A DNA stretch of 64,000 nt from an uncultured Lachnospiraceae bacterium (GTDB taxonomy: Bacteria > Bacillota > Clostridia > Lachnospirales > Lachnospiraceae), in NCBI GenBank assembly GCA_910585295.1, contig CAJUDE010000034.1, positions 1 through 64,000 of the forward strand, written 5' to 3'. Of this stretch, positions 62,936-64,000 are shown piece by piece. Positions within the stretch are counted from its first letter, which is position 1. Each line of letters starts with the position of its first letter. The translations under genes were made by a program, and so were the position numbers. The notes below the pieces were generated by a model. It was not told where the DNA came from. It saw nothing but the letters and a program-made list of their open reading frames with translations, and did not search any database.

Positions 62936-63978
62936 TCCGCCAACAATGCCTCCACACCATAATATAATGCTTTTTTTACAATTTCATCCTGGGGCATCTT
63001 TTCTAAGGCTTCAATATACCGCCCTAAAATCTGCTGTTGATATTTCAATTTCAATTTCTCAAAGTCGTACTCTGGATGGCAGCGGTCAGTGACTTGGGCT
63101 ACCTGCTCTAACCGTGCCAACGCCTCCAATTCTATCGGCGCGCTGGAATCACGGGAACCTGTCAGGTTTACCTTAAATAACTGGTACACTGGCGCTTTTT
63201 TAATTTGCTCCACCAAAACATCTTTTAACGCGTCTGTGGTAATGTCTTTGTTCACTTTCATATTCAAGGAAACATATTCGCAATAATGGAGCGGGTAAAA
63301 ATCAACCTTTACCCCATCTTTTTCCAATTCTCCCATAAAATAGCCATGTTCCCCAGTGTCTTCACTGCTCACAGGCTGGAGGGCGCCCGCCATCACTACC
63401 CTGTCCCCTATCATTTTCATGGGCTTATGGATATGCCCCAAAGCCACATAATCATAGGGCGCCTTTCCTAGCGTCCCTTCCTCGAAAGGCATATGTTTCT
63501 CATCCCCTCCATGCGCAAGCAAAATATTATAGCAGCCATCCTCTTTTACGGATATGCCGCTGCACAAATCTTCTTGGATTTCCCGTCTCCCATAGCTTAG
63601 CCCGTAAACCCTTACGCCTATCCCTTCCAAGTCTATGCAATGGATCCTCTGTTCTTTTATAAAATGTACATTTTCCCCCCAGGAAAACGTACGGTAACAG
63701 GAATTTTCCCCTAGGTAATCACGGTTCCCGGCTATTAGCACCACCTGGGTCTGGGGTATCCTGGAAAATTGGTAGCTTACATCCTTCAATTCCCTGATTA
63801 ACGGCTGCCTGTGGAATAAATCCCCTGCAATCAGAAGAAGCTGCGCCTGTTCCTCTTTGGCTTTTGTAATAACCTCGGTGAAAGCAAGCCAGCTATGCCC
63901 CTCCCGCTCTTTTCCCCAGGGTTTATCCTTATCAGGCTTTGCCCCTAAATGTACATCTGCTATATGAATAAATTTCAT
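62932..63978 (-). CDS. YhaO/SbcD-like DNA metallophosphoesterase
   Basis: 348 aa Mre11-type calcineurin-like phosphoesterase: metal ligands in IADVHLG, AGDLFH, GNRDY, ALGHIH and the histidine of LLAHGG. It is the nuclease partner of the YhaN-like ATPase. The B. subtilis arrangement is yhaONM, but here yhaM is far away near the left end. GGAG lies ahead of the ATG. Confidence 0.9.
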   Translation of the reverse strand: MKFIHIADVHLGAKPDKDKPWGKEREGHSWLAFTEVITKAKEEQAQLLLIAGDLFHRQPLIRELKDVSYQFSRIPQTQVVLIAGNRDYLGENSCYRTFSWGENVHFIKEQRIHCIDLEGIGVRVYGLSYGRREIQEDLCSGISVKEDGCYNILLAHGGDEKHMPFEEGTLGKAPYDYVALGHIHKPMKMIGDRVVMAGALQPVSSEDTGEHGYFMGELEKDGVKVDFYPLHYCEYVSLNMKVNKDITTDALKDVLVEQIKKAPVYQLFKVNLTGSRDSSAPIELEALARLEQVAQVTDRCHPEYDFEKLKLKYQQQILGRYIEALEKMPQDEIVKKALYYGVEALLAE

Positions 63979-64000
63979 TGGTTTTTCTCCTTCTTTTGCA

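Noticed and set aside
1..64000. tRNA, rRNA, CRISPR arrays and complete insertion sequences
   Set aside because: Looked for by eye and none found; the only mobile-element trace is the left kilobase.

Overview
The window is chromosomal DNA from a low-to-medium GC Gram-positive anaerobe of the Clostridia, most likely a Lachnospiraceae gut bacterium. The reasons are the Clostridia-type ribosomal protein cluster with a KOW-domain gene between map and infA, a ribosomal protein L17 with a long internal insertion, an anaerobic (class III) ribonucleotide reductase, AGGAGG-type ribosome binding sites throughout, and many Firmicutes families (MutS2, YhaM, YhaN/YhaO, class A PBP, BIG2/NlpC surface protein). 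I cannot name genus or species from sequence alone, and I see no tRNA, rRNA or CRISPR array.

Layout. (1) Bases 1-1042 are AT-rich and look like the end of an integrated mobile element: the first codons of a ParA-type ATPase run off the left edge, preceded by short overlapping accessory ORFs, and the element abuts the 3' end of rlmD. (2) 1043-9488 hold rlmD, yhaM and a membrane-anchored HtrA-like protein that has lost its catalytic triad (minus strand), then mutS2 and a two-component system (plus strand). (3) 9554-17132 is one minus-strand operon, cysD-cysNC-sulfotransferase-sbp-cysT-cysW-cysA. It imports sulfate, activates it to PAPS and encodes a sulfotransferase; no PAPS or sulfite reductase gene is in the window, so the locus reads as a dedicated sulfation system. 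(4) 18573-37150 is the ribosomal protein supercluster from rpsJ to rplQ, including secY, adk, map, infA and rpoA. It is interrupted between infA and rpmJ by a plus-strand secreted polysaccharide deacetylase; rpmJ has its own promoter and a GTG start. Two unrecognised helical or coiled-coil proteins flank the cluster.

(5) 37505-44044 hold an uncharacterised protein, a radical SAM gene broken at a G7 tract, a MATE exporter, lgt, an rRNA-type methyltransferase and a short pyruvate-kinase-like gene. (6) 44045-50387 hold an L,D-transpeptidase, a small PAS-like protein, nrdG/nrdD with a tandem NrdR operator, a DUF308 membrane protein and a YfhO remnant. (7) 50680-63978 hold a BIG2/NlpC-P60 surface protein, a ROK glucokinase, a response regulator/kinase/ABC-transporter module of the antimicrobial-peptide-response kind, a class A penicillin-binding protein and a YhaN/YhaO (Rad50/Mre11-like) pair.

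Working together: much of the non-ribosomal content concerns the cell envelope (deacetylase, NlpC/P60, L,D-transpeptidase, PBP1A, Lgt, stress-responsive ABC exporter, and possibly the sulfotransferase if its acceptor is a surface glycan).
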